A stretch of 64,000 nt of DNA, from positions 35,370-99,369 of the forward strand of contig CAYUCC010000012.1 in NCBI GenBank assembly GCA_964443225.1. Direction: 5' to 3'. Positions 25,027 to 32,141 of the stretch are shown here, one piece after another. Numbering within the stretch: position 1 is the first letter of the stretch; each line of letters begins with the position of its first letter. A program made the translations under genes and the position numbers. The DNA comes from SSC4 sp964443225 (lineage in GTDB: Bacteria > Chloroflexota > Anaerolineae > SSC4 > Amarolineaceae). Under the pieces are notes generated by a model. The model ran no database searches. It saw nothing but the letters and a program-made list of their open reading frames with translations, and was not told where the DNA came from.

Positions 25027-25767
25027 ATGAAAATAATCTCCCTGCACAGCATCACGCGTGAGTGCACGAACCGGCGGATGGTGTTTGGTCTGTGGTTGGT
25101 AATGCTCGTGACCGCTGGTCTCCTGGCCGTCAGGCCCGATGCACAGGCATCATCAGGCCCCTCCACACTTCATGTTCGACCGATAGACGCTACCACGTCC
25201 CAAGTGGTTGTCAAAAACCTGGGCACCGCACCCGGTGCCAAACCAGCCGTGGCCTGGGACGTCTATCTTAACTTCGACCACGCATTGGGTCGCCTGGCCA
25301 GCGTCGAAGCCGGTCCTGATTGGCTGGCCATGGATTGTGGATTCTCCACCAACATCGTCACCAATCCCGAATACCTCCCTACCACCAATGACGTCATTGT
25401 CAACGGGTTCTGTACCACGCGCCTGCCGGCCGGCATCAGCGGCGACGAGGTCGTATTGTTCACGCTCAATTGGGCCGATTGTAAACAAGGCTTCATTGTG
25501 GATGTGCGCACGGGGGCGAAGGAATTTGGCGGGCCAGTGAGCGACATCATCGACGTGGATGTGAATCCCTACGAATTTTCCGATGCTGAACTATTCGATG
25601 GCGGCGCGTGTGGCGATACCACCACCGGTCTGCAAACCACGCTCGATAACCCCGTCGCGCAGCCATCACCACTGCTCACATCGGCCCCGCTGCTGGCGGC
25701 CGTGATCGGTACCGTGTTGGTGGTCGCGGTCGCTGCGATCGTGCTGCTGCGCCGGCGGGCAGCCTGA
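25027..25767 (+). CDS. Exported surface protein with C-terminal membrane anchor (paralogue)
   Basis: 246-residue protein related to the previous one: an N-terminal signal segment (VFGLWLVMLVTAGLLAVRPDAQAS), a beta-rich domain with VEAGPDWLAMDCGFSTN and VNGFCTTRLPAG, a Cys-containing ELFDGGACGDTTT near the end, and a terminal helix (LLAAVIGTVLVVAVAAIVLLRRRAA) with an Arg tail. The shared Cys positions suggest one or two disulfides. No strong ribosome-binding site precedes ATG 25027. Function is unknown; it is probably anchored in the membrane facing outward. Confidence 0.75.
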   Translation: MKIISLHSITRECTNRRMVFGLWLVMLVTAGLLAVRPDAQASSGPSTLHVRPIDATTSQVVVKNLGTAPGAKPAVAWDVYLNFDHALGRLASVEAGPDWLAMDCGFSTNIVTNPEYLPTTNDVIVNGFCTTRLPAGISGDEVVLFTLNWADCKQGFIVDVRTGAKEFGGPVSDIIDVDVNPYEFSDAELFDGGACGDTTTGLQTTLDNPVAQPSPLLTSAPLLAAVIGTVLVVAVAAIVLLRRRAA

Positions 25768-25892
25768 CACATACAACCGGTCGCGCCAAAACCATGCTCC
25801 CGCGGCAGTACGCCTTGAGCTGAGGGCTTGAAAATGAGTAACTTCCTGTGGCAGAAAGACGAACGATGACCTTGAGGAGGAAAGGAGTTCCA

Positions 25893-26522
25893 ATGGTTGT
25901 ACGACGTTTGGGGTTTGCGGTTGCAGTGACCCTGGTGCTGGTGAGTGTGATGGTCAGCCTGGCCGGTGCTGCAGGGGCTACAGTGACGTTGAACCCGCCG
26001 GACCAGGCCGTTACATCGGGCAGTGAGTTCACAACCGAAGTCATGATCCAGGGTGGTGACGCCGTGCTCGGCTTCCAATTCGATGCGGTATTCGATGCCG
26101 AATTGCTGGAGCTCACCAGCTTCGAGCTGGGACCCTGGTTGGGCAGCAGCGGGCGCAGTCCCGCAGCCCTCGGGCCGGCACCCAGCCGCAGCGGCCTGGG
26201 CGCCACGGTGGGCGGCTACACACTGGGCTCCAATGAAACACCAGGCGCCAGCGGCGATGGCCTGCTGGCCATCCTGCACTGGAAAGCAATAGGTTCCGGC
26301 AGCACCGAACTCAAACTGGAGAATCTGCAGCTGGCTGGGGCCAGCGGTGCGGCGCTCGAGGGTCAGATTGGTGGTGAACCGGTACCATTGACCCTCGGTG
26401 GAAGTGGTGCGGCCGGCTTGCCGTCAGACTACGTCGTGCCGGTGGTGGTCATCGGTGGTGTGCTGGTCGTGGCGTTGGTGGGTTACTTCCTCCTGGCGCG
26501 GCGACGACGCACGCCCGCGTGA
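25893..26522 (+). CDS. Cohesin-domain-like membrane-anchored protein
   Basis: 209-residue exported protein. After the signal peptide (FAVAVTLVLVSVMVSLAGAA) comes a single cohesin-type beta-sandwich: VTLNPPDQAVTSGSEFTTEV, VLGFQFDAVFDAELLELTSF and DGLLAILHWKAIGSG are the usual strand and turn patterns of type-I/II cohesins. A C-terminal TM helix (VVPVVVIGGVLVVALVGYFLL) with a basic tail (ARRRRTPA) anchors it. ATG 25893 follows GAGGAAAGGAG. It could receive dockerin-bearing proteins such as the S8 protease at 4461 or the 23258 protein; binding is a hypothesis. Confidence 0.83.
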   Translation: MVVRRLGFAVAVTLVLVSVMVSLAGAAGATVTLNPPDQAVTSGSEFTTEVMIQGGDAVLGFQFDAVFDAELLELTSFELGPWLGSSGRSPAALGPAPSRSGLGATVGGYTLGSNETPGASGDGLLAILHWKAIGSGSTELKLENLQLAGASGAALEGQIGGEPVPLTLGGSGAAGLPSDYVVPVVVIGGVLVVALVGYFLLARRRRTPA

Positions 26523-26601
26523 CGTGCAAGAGCCCATCCGAACAACCCGATGCGTATCTCGATACGGTCCGCGGGCGGTTATCCGGAGAGGCTCCAAAAA
26601 C

Positions 26602-26643
26602 AAAGCGGGCTGCAGAACCGCCAGCTGGTCTGCAGCCCGCTTT
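26602..26643. terminator. Bidirectional terminator
   Basis: AAAGCGGGCTGCAGA (26602-26616) pairs with TCTGCAGCCCGCTTT (26629-26643) with a small loop. A-rich sequence lies on the left and TTT on the right. It separates the surface-protein genes (plus) from the small zinc-protein genes (minus). Confidence 0.8.
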
Positions 26644-26649
26644 CAACCT

Positions 26650-26733
26650 GGGTGTTCTGACACCCAGGTGCATGGGTGTGAGCACCCATGTGTATGGGTG
26701 TGAGCACCCATGTGTATGGGTGTCAGAACACCC
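26650..26733. repeat. Array of four short palindromes with 8-base linkers
   Basis: GGGTGTTCTGACACCC, then two copies of GGGTGTGAGCACCC, then GGGTGTCAGAACACCC, joined by AGGTGCAT, ATGTGTAT and ATGTGTAT. Each unit is itself a hairpin, and the first and last units are reverse complements of each other, so the whole 84-bp array is nearly palindromic. It lies at the 3' end of the acidic zinc-protein gene. Confidence 0.85.
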
Positions 26734-26751
26734 ATGTGTTCTCAGATCAGG

Positions 26752-27033
26752 TTACCAGTTCGATACTTCGTCATCGTCGATGTCTTCGCCCCAGTCTTCA
26801 TCCTCGTCTTCTTCGTCTTCCAGCTCGTCTTCATCCAGCCAGTCGTCGTCTTCATCCAGATCCAGGTCGATGTCCTCATCATCCCAATCTTCCTCGACCG
26901 CTTCCGCTTCGATCTGGCCCACTTCTTCGTATGTCAAACAATACCCTTCTTCACTCAGGCGGATTGTTTCAGCACCGCACATGCCTTCGTCCCAGTTGCC
27001 ACAGTCTGACAGGGGACACATGATTTTCGTCAT
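26752..27033 (-). CDS. Small acidic protein with N-terminal cysteine cluster
   Basis: 93-residue protein. The N-terminal ~30 residues (MCPLSDCGNWDEGMCGAE then GYCLT) contain four Cys that could bind a metal; the remaining two thirds are almost entirely Asp/Glu with Trp (repeats like EDWDDEDIDLDLDEDDDW). ATG 27033 is preceded by AAGGAGAC. The build, a small Cys module plus a strongly acidic tail, is shared with the next gene though the Cys spacing differs. No known function. Confidence 0.72.
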   Translation of the reverse strand: MTKIMCPLSDCGNWDEGMCGAETIRLSEEGYCLTYEEVGQIEAEAVEEDWDDEDIDLDLDEDDDWLDEDELEDEEDEDEDWGEDIDDDEVSNW

Positions 27034-27155
27034 CGTGCTAGTCTCCTTCTGACTCCCATGATTGTCGGGGATTATGAATTGAACACCGCATTCAAGGCGA
27101 GACCTCCAGACCCTGTGCGGATGCGCAGGCAAAATCGATCAGCGAGACTGCCTGA

Positions 27156-27368
27156 TCAATCGTCGCCGGCGTTGCTTTGCGTGACCAACTCCTCTTCTTC
27201 CTCGAAGTCTTCGTCGTCGTAATCGATGTCGTCGAAGTCCTCGAAGTCGTCCTCCTCATATTCGAAGTACTCGAAAGCCTCAGCGGGCGACTCGCACTCT
27301 GGACAGACATCTGGCCGTTTCTGCCCCGGTGCCACATACCCACATTCCATGCATTCCCACTCACCCAT
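27156..27368 (-). CDS. Small rubredoxin-like zinc/iron protein with acidic tail
   Basis: 70-residue protein. Residues 1-27 form a rubredoxin-like knuckle pair, WECMECGYV then PDVCPECESP (CxxC plus CxxC), as found at the C-terminus of rubrerythrins and in stand-alone rubredoxin-like proteins; it would bind one Fe or Zn. The rest is a Glu/Asp/Tyr/Phe-rich acidic tail. AAAGGAGA precedes ATG 27368. The rubrerythrin diiron domain is absent, so it is either an electron carrier or a regulatory zinc ribbon. Confidence 0.78.
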   Translation of the reverse strand: MGEWECMECGYVAPGQKRPDVCPECESPAEAFEYFEYEEDDFEDFDDIDYDDEDFEEEEELVTQSNAGDD

Positions 27369-27524
27369 GGATGGGAGTTCTCCTTTATGCAAAAATCGAG
27401 CGTATCCGGCACGCATTCAACGGTGTCGGCAATGATACAGCGCACCCCTCACAGGCCATGATTTCCCATGGACGTGGCACGAGTCCAGGGACAAGCCCTA
27501 AGTTATTCGTCTGCACGCCCCGGG

Positions 27525-27797
27525 TCAGTCACGCTCGTCGTACGAACGTTTCGGTCGACGCGTGTTCGATCCTGTCCGGCTGTTGCGCGGGAACAAGAGA
27601 TAATCGAGCGGAGCATCGCCCCGGTTGTCGTCGCGGCCGCGGCTGCGCCGCACACCCTGACGGCCCTTGTTGCGCTCGCGCTCGCGTTCGAGTTGTTCAT
27701 CGCGGGAACAGAGTCGACAGAGATAGACGTCTGCCTGCTTGCTTTCGATCTGCCGTCCACATCGTTCGCACGTGCGACGCCGCGGTCCCTCGGTCAT
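27525..27797 (-). CDS. Small basic zinc-ribbon protein
   Basis: 90-residue protein: RTCERCGRQIE then VYLCRLCSRD gives a CxxC-x16-CxxC zinc ribbon, followed by a long Arg/Glu-rich, probably disordered basic region (LERERERNKGRQGVRRSRGR). GGAGCGAAGGT precedes ATG 27797. The charge would suit nucleic-acid binding. It is the first of three consecutive small minus-strand genes with Cys-pair motifs. I do not recognise a named family. Confidence 0.65.
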   Translation of the reverse strand: MTEGPRRRTCERCGRQIESKQADVYLCRLCSRDEQLERERERNKGRQGVRRSRGRDDNRGDAPLDYLLFPRNSRTGSNTRRPKRSYDERD

Positions 27798-27954
27798 ACC
27801 TTCGCTCCTCCAAAATCGACCTGCAACCTTGCCGCAGCCACATTCTACCTGGCCACCAGCCCAGCGCAAAACTGCCCGCATTTTACTCCAATTATCGAAC
27901 AATGTCAGGCATACAATCGGTGAGACTTTGGTGAGTAGATGGTGAGACCTGCGA

Positions 27955-28611
27955 TCAGTCTTGCTCGCGGAGATTAGGATCTTCCAGAAGATAACCGAAG
28001 CCACGCACAGCCTTCAGGTAGTCGCTGTTATCGGCCTTGATACCCAATTTGCGACGAATTTGTCGAATGTGAAACTTGAGCAGATCACGTGCTTCGATCT
28101 CCTGCGGTGCGCATTCCCAGGCAGCCTGGATCAGGTCATCGTATTCGACGACTTCGCCCGCATGTTCGGCAAGGTGGCTCAACAAACGAAACTGCAGCGG
28201 TGGCAGCGTGGCCGAGTAGCCACGGAGGGCCACCCGTTTGCGGAGCGGGTCGATGCGCAGTTCCCCAACTTTGACGATCGACGCGTGGCTGCGCGGCATC
28301 ATATTCTGAACAGCCATCAAGGCTGATTCGAGCCGCCGTTGTTCGTGCGGTGCATAATCTGCCAGTGATTGCGAATTGGTGATCACCACCAGCGGCGGCG
28401 TCGGCTGTGCCGCCATACGCTCAAACATCGCGCCCGTCGCGTCTGTCAGGATGCTGCTGGCCACAATGACAAGATCAGGCTGCAAACCTACGGTCTGGTA
28501 CGTAGCGTCTGCGACGTTCGTCACATGTTTGGCCTGACTCGTGTAGCGGCTCAGCAGCGGCTGCAGATGTTGATAGAATGCGGCGTCTGGGTGGATGACA
28601 AGCACCTTCAT
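27955..28611 (-). CDS. Winged-helix transcriptional regulator with atypical receiver domain
   Basis: 218-residue protein with OmpR-like architecture. The N-terminal domain has a receiver fold pattern (VLVIHPDAAFYQHLQPLL) but lacks the phosphoacceptor: the strand that should end in Asp reads DLVIVASSIL. The C-terminal winged helix is intact (TLPPLQFRLLSHLAEHAGEV, then LLKFHIRQIRRKLGI and YLKAVRGFGYLLE). It is probably controlled without phosphorylation. The ATG overlaps the stop of the upstream DUF2161-like gene (ATGA), so the two are one operon. Confidence 0.82.
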   Translation of the reverse strand: MKVLVIHPDAAFYQHLQPLLSRYTSQAKHVTNVADATYQTVGLQPDLVIVASSILTDATGAMFERMAAQPTPPLVVITNSQSLADYAPHEQRRLESALMAVQNMMPRSHASIVKVGELRIDPLRKRVALRGYSATLPPLQFRLLSHLAEHAGEVVEYDDLIQAAWECAPQEIEARDLLKFHIRQIRRKLGIKADNSDYLKAVRGFGYLLEDPNLREQD

Positions 28612-29375
28612 GGCACGGTCATTGTAACCGCTTTGTCCGAATTGTCAAACGCCTTTGCGACTTCGGGTGGCTCGTGGGCCGTCCAAGGAATATGCAGGTC
28701 ATGAATGACGTGGGCGTACGCTTGTAGGGCCTCTACGCCCGCCTCGCTCAAGGTATAGGCGCCACGCCGGACGCGTACAAACCACCCGTAGTAGTTATCC
28801 TGTAGTATGGTACCGCTGCGATAGATGCCAGTTCCCGTGCGTACCTCGGCCACGGCAGCCGGTTGATGTTCTGACACGTAACGCGCAATCAGCAGCGCGT
28901 GCTCGCGGTAGACCGTGACGATGGGCTGCCCCGTGCTGCCGCCCACGTTGTAATCACCCGAACGCTGATGAAACTCGTGCAGCAGTTCGCGGCGCCGTCG
29001 CCGGTTGCGACGGATTCCAGATGACTGAGGCGCCACAACCATCTCTACCGCCACAGGCTGCCGCATCAAATCCACCGTCAACAAACCCAGCCCGAGCTCG
29101 CTGCACAGCCGTTGAATACTGCGCCACCGCCGCAGCGGGCGGCGGCAGTGGGCACGGTCGACCGCCAGGTAGACTGTGTCACACAACTGAAGACGATTGA
29201 TGCCCTGTAGAACCAGGGTGAGATTGAAGTGGGACTTCATCTCGACGAGGACCATGTCGTCCCCGCGCACGGCGGCCAGGTCACAGTCCTTGACCTCACT
29301 GCGTACGGCAAAACCCTGATCCTCGAAGAATTGTTTGATGGGACCATACAGCCCCGTCTCGCGTGTGCGTGCCAT
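28608..29375 (-). CDS. DUF2161-like protein with PD-(D/E)XK nuclease fold
   Basis: 255-residue protein. The N-terminal third has EVKDCDLAAVRGDDMVLVEMKSHFN, in which D...D and E-x-K fit the PD-(D/E)XK active-site pattern of DUF2161 proteins (annotated as phosphodiesterases). A basic stretch (SGIRRNRRRRRELLHEFHQR) and a C-terminal helical part follow. ATG 29375 sits 7 bases after a TATAAT box, so the mRNA may be leaderless; a GTG at 29381 is the alternative. It is coupled to a winged-helix regulator. The biological target is unknown. Confidence 0.78.
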   Translation of the reverse strand: MARTRETGLYGPIKQFFEDQGFAVRSEVKDCDLAAVRGDDMVLVEMKSHFNLTLVLQGINRLQLCDTVYLAVDRAHCRRPLRRWRSIQRLCSELGLGLLTVDLMRQPVAVEMVVAPQSSGIRRNRRRRRELLHEFHQRSGDYNVGGSTGQPIVTVYREHALLIARYVSEHQPAAVAEVRTGTGIYRSGTILQDNYYGWFVRVRRGAYTLSEAGVEALQAYAHVIHDLHIPWTAHEPPEVAKAFDNSDKAVTMTVP

Positions 29376-29382
29376 GCCCACG

Positions 29383-29412
29383 ATTATAGAACCTCACCAG
29401 GTTTGGCGGCAA
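29383..29412 (-). promoter_or_regulatory. Promoter giving a probably leaderless mRNA
   Basis: Minus strand TTGCCG (29412-29407), 18-base spacer, TATAAT (29388-29383), then seven bases and the ATG at 29375. Transcription would start at or within a base of the start codon. No ribosome-binding site is visible. Confidence 0.65.
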
Positions 29413-29508
29413 ATTTGCCAAGTTCGTGCCTTCGTCGTAAGATGCACGGTGCATCGGAGACCTGTGATAACCGTTGCCAACCCTGAACTTACGCTGGAGA
29501 CATACACG

Positions 29509-29874
29509 ATGAAAAAAGTCCTCGCCTGGCTTTTGCCTTTGCTCGTCATCGCTGTCGTGGCCTACCTTGTGCTGCGCAAATTGATGGGCTCCGAACAGAC
29601 TGTCGACCTCAGCGATTCCACCGGTCGCGGCTGGGAATCCCAGGCGCTCGATGAGTCGCAGCTGGGCGGCGAGGTCAGCCCAGATTTGCTGCGTATTCTG
29701 GTCTGCCCGCTGGACAAAGGCCCGCTGACCTTGAGCGCCGACGGGAAGTGGCTCATCAATCCACGCAACGGCTACCGCTACCCGATCCGCGATGGGATCC
29801 CAGTGATGCTCATCGACGAGGGGCGCCAGCATCGCGATGAAAGCCTGATTGCCGCCACGAGTGCCGACCAATAA
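29509..29874 (+). CDS. Membrane-anchored Trm112-like zinc-ribbon protein
   Basis: 121-residue protein with an N-terminal TM helix (VLAWLLPLLVIAVVAYLVLRKL) and a C-terminal Trm112p-type domain: LLRILVCPLDKGPLTLSADG, then LINPRNGYRYPIRDGIPVML. Only one Cys of the usual zinc set remains (LVCPLDKG), so metal binding may be lost, as in many bacterial members of the family. ATG 29509 follows CTGGAGAC. Trm112-like proteins act as activators or partners of methyltransferases; here the TM anchor is unusual. Confidence 0.8.
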   Translation: MKKVLAWLLPLLVIAVVAYLVLRKLMGSEQTVDLSDSTGRGWESQALDESQLGGEVSPDLLRILVCPLDKGPLTLSADGKWLINPRNGYRYPIRDGIPVMLIDEGRQHRDESLIAATSADQ

Positions 29875-29920
29875 CCAGGTAATTGGCCTGTGGTCAATCG
29901 CTCAGACTGACCCAACCACC

Positions 29921-30595
29921 ATGTACGACTGGATGCACGTTCGTTACGAACCAACGCGCAGTGCGGTGCACCTGCCAGACACCGATCGCCAGCCACTGCG
30001 CACCCGTTTGAAGGTCATGCAAAGTCAACGTTTGCGTGCAACCCACCAGGACCTGGCGCAAAACCCACGGTACGCTGCACTGGCCGAGTTCTTCTTCCAG
30101 GACATCTACGGGCCCAATGAGTTCTACGACCGTGACGCACGGTTTCGCCAGCTGTACAGTAAGTTGGTCACGATCGTCGGCCCCAAGCCGCTGGAGCTGA
30201 TGCGTGAGGCTATCGAGCTCGTCGAGCTGACCGACGTGTTGGACGACTATCTCCTGGATGTATTGATATTGCACGGCAAAGCCAGCGCGTTTACGTTGGA
30301 CGATTATGAATGGGCGTACCGTGTTTGCGACAATTATCAGGCCCGTGTCGAGCAGATCGAACGAACCGGGGCGACGCTGCGTGCGGTGAGTGAGCTGGGA
30401 CGATTGCCGCTGATCGATTGGCATCTGAATGCACTGCGGTTGCCCGCCAGCCGCCTCGGCTGGAAACCTACGCTTGACTTTCTCGTCCGCGGCTACAGAG
30501 CGCTGCGGCGCGCCGGTGATATCGAACCGTTTGTTTCAGCCGTTGAGACGCGCGAACTGGCGCGGCTCGACCATATTTACGGGCGCCCCACCTGA
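29921..30595 (+). CDS. Conserved protein of unknown function (FFxDxYGP motif)
   Basis: 224-residue soluble, mostly helical protein. The phrase LAEFFFQDIYGPNEFYDRDARF is a recognisable motif of an uncharacterised proteobacterial/Chloroflexota family. No signal, TM or metal motif. The start is uncertain: ATG 29921 is used, but GTG 29861 or TTG 29849 (overlapping the previous gene) are in frame and neither has a good ribosome-binding site. It follows the Trm112-like gene closely and is probably co-transcribed with it. No function can be given. Confidence 0.7.
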   Translation: MYDWMHVRYEPTRSAVHLPDTDRQPLRTRLKVMQSQRLRATHQDLAQNPRYAALAEFFFQDIYGPNEFYDRDARFRQLYSKLVTIVGPKPLELMREAIELVELTDVLDDYLLDVLILHGKASAFTLDDYEWAYRVCDNYQARVEQIERTGATLRAVSELGRLPLIDWHLNALRLPASRLGWKPTLDFLVRGYRALRRAGDIEPFVSAVETRELARLDHIYGRPT

Positions 30596-30626
30596 CGCGT
30601 GGGCCTAAGGCCAACATCACCGATCC

Positions 30627-31100
30627 ATGATCAATCGTGACAATCCGCTTGCCTGCCCAACGTGTGGTCACAGTCACACGGAGTATCCCCCACGCGGTCG
30701 TTGTGCTGGCTGCGGGGACGACCTGCGGGCGACCATTGCTGCCCATGCCAGGGCCATGTCGGCCGTGCCGGGTCATCCGCTGGCCCAGGTGATGCAGGCA
30801 CGAGGGTGCCACGTGCTGATTGTGGTGGTGTTGTTGAGCTCGGCCATAACCCTGGCGGTAGCTTTTTTGCCCATCAGCGTAACGGTCAAGAGTCTGAGTG
30901 CCGCCTGCGTCGCGTGTGCGGTGGCATTTGGAGCCGTACGGTATGGCTGGGCCGCGTTGGAGGCTACCGCCGCCGGCCGGCGTGGAATCGGTCTGTTCGG
31001 CGACACGTTCGTCCAGATGCTCTTGTACCTGGGCGCCGGTCTGTTGGGCCTGGCCGGGGTAGTATTGGCCTGGATTGGTTTGGCAGGTTTGTTGGGTTAG
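30627..31100 (+). CDS. Zinc-ribbon membrane protein of unknown function
   Basis: 157-residue protein. The N-terminal CPTCGHSHTEYPPRGRCAGCG is a CxxC-x13-CxxC zinc ribbon facing the cytoplasm; two or three TM segments follow (HVLIVVVLLSSAITLAVAFL, LSAACVACAVAFGAV, MLLYLGAGLLGLAGVVLAWI). Such ribbon-plus-TM proteins are common and functionally unassigned. It ends convergently with the ChlD-like gene. A weak imperfect stem lies in the 58-base gap between the two. Confidence 0.68.
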   Translation: MINRDNPLACPTCGHSHTEYPPRGRCAGCGDDLRATIAAHARAMSAVPGHPLAQVMQARGCHVLIVVVLLSSAITLAVAFLPISVTVKSLSAACVACAVAFGAVRYGWAALEATAAGRRGIGLFGDTFVQMLLYLGAGLLGLAGVVLAWIGLAGLLG

Positions 31101-31158
31101 GGTCCGGCGGCGAACGTTGGCGCCTTGTCGCATGGCCAACGCCGTCGTGAAACAAGTT

Positions 31159-32079
31159 CTAGGCCTTCGCAGTGTTCAACCGGTCTTTGACCGTTGCCAC
31201 CAGTGCATCGGCGTGCAGGTCTGGCAGGCAGAAGCAGGGGGCACCCATGGCGTCGGCCAGCCCCTGGGCCAGCCCGCGGTCGAACGCGACGTGCTCCATG
31301 TTGATGACCACGGCGCGCAGGTTGTTTTGTTTGATCAGGCTGGCCATGCGCATCGCTTCTTCCTGGGGTGGCATGCCAGTGATGGAAACGTTGCCCGCGC
31401 CATCAGTCAACAGAATGATCAACGGCATCACTTCCGCATTGCGCTGGCGCGCCGCCAGGCATACCTCGTAGGCCAACAGCAAACCACTGCTCAAAGGCGT
31501 CTTGCCACCCACCGGAATGTCCCGCAATGCACGTTCCGCCAGGTCGACACTGGACGTCGGCGGCAGCACGAGGCGCGAACGGTCCTTCTGGAAAACGATC
31601 AGCCCCACCTGATCGCGGCGTTGATAGACGTCCATCAACAGCGAAAGAATGGCGCCCTTGGTGGCTTCCATGCGCTCGGAGGCTGCCATCGACCAGCTGG
31701 CATCCACGACAAACAGCACCAGGTTGGAAGCGCGCCGTACACGAACCTTCTGCTGGATGTCCTGGCGGGCGACAGCAAACGCCACATCGCGTTCGGCGCG
31801 CAGATCGGCGCGGTCCAGTTGAAATGGCGCCGCGGTGCGGATCGTGGCGTCGAAAGCGATGTCGGTTGGTCTGTCATGGGCGGGTCGTGCTTTGATATAG
31901 CGTCCCCGTTTACGGTCCGTGCGTGTGAACGACCGTTTGCCGGGCTGTTTGCGCGCCAGCCGGTCGAGCGGCGTATCCAGGCGTTTGGCGCGAAATGCGT
32001 CACCAACCTTGACCGGCCGGCCAGACAAGACGGCATCTTTTTGGGTTGGGGTTGTCTGATTGGATGCCAGATCGGGCAC
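31159..32079 (-). CDS. ChlD-like chelatase subunit, VWA part
   Basis: C-terminal, integrin-I-like half of a magnesium/cobalt-chelatase medium subunit. The MIDAS motif D-x-S-x-S is seen in LFVVDASWSMA, followed by TP in GGKTPLSSGLL and the Asp in IILLTDGAGN. A basic/acidic linker (RSFTRTDRKRGRYIKARP) precedes it. The AAA+ domain that normally forms the N-terminal half is encoded by the adjacent chlI-like gene in another frame. GTG 32079 is the first plausible independent start, but the same frame stays open back to 32130, immediately after a slippery run, so a frameshifted fusion is the likelier product. Confidence 0.85.
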   Translation of the reverse strand: MPDLASNQTTPTQKDAVLSGRPVKVGDAFRAKRLDTPLDRLARKQPGKRSFTRTDRKRGRYIKARPAHDRPTDIAFDATIRTAAPFQLDRADLRAERDVAFAVARQDIQQKVRVRRASNLVLFVVDASWSMAASERMEATKGAILSLLMDVYQRRDQVGLIVFQKDRSRLVLPPTSSVDLAERALRDIPVGGKTPLSSGLLLAYEVCLAARQRNAEVMPLIILLTDGAGNVSITGMPPQEEAMRMASLIKQNNLRAVVINMEHVAFDRGLAQGLADAMGAPCFCLPDLHADALVATVKDRLNTAKA

Positions 32080-32141
32080 ACCCGCGGCACCTTGCGGGGC
32101 ACCTTCGTCGAGTTCGGACCCTAGCTCATCTTTTTTTTTAC
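32075..32141 (-). promoter_or_regulatory. Candidate -1 programmed frameshift signal (chlI to chlD)
   Basis: In the chlI frame the codons GTA AAA AAA AAG ATG AGC TAG end the gene (stop at 32123-32121). The heptamer A AAA AAG (32136-32130), the same as in E. coli dnaX, allows a -1 slip into ...AAA GAT GAG CTA, which continues to the VWA stop at 31159. A GC-rich imperfect stem (GGTGCCCCGC with GCGGGTGTGCC, 32103-32075) lies about 26 bases downstream. No Shine-Dalgarno-like stimulator is evident upstream. Confidence 0.65.

Noticed and set aside
26650..26733. CRISPR array
   Set aside because: Units are palindromic and the 8-base linkers are nearly the same, not unique spacers; no cas gene nearby.
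26519..27052. Ser-rich open frame on the plus strand
   Set aside because: Antisense shadow of the acidic protein gene (Asp/Glu codons read as Ser on the other strand).
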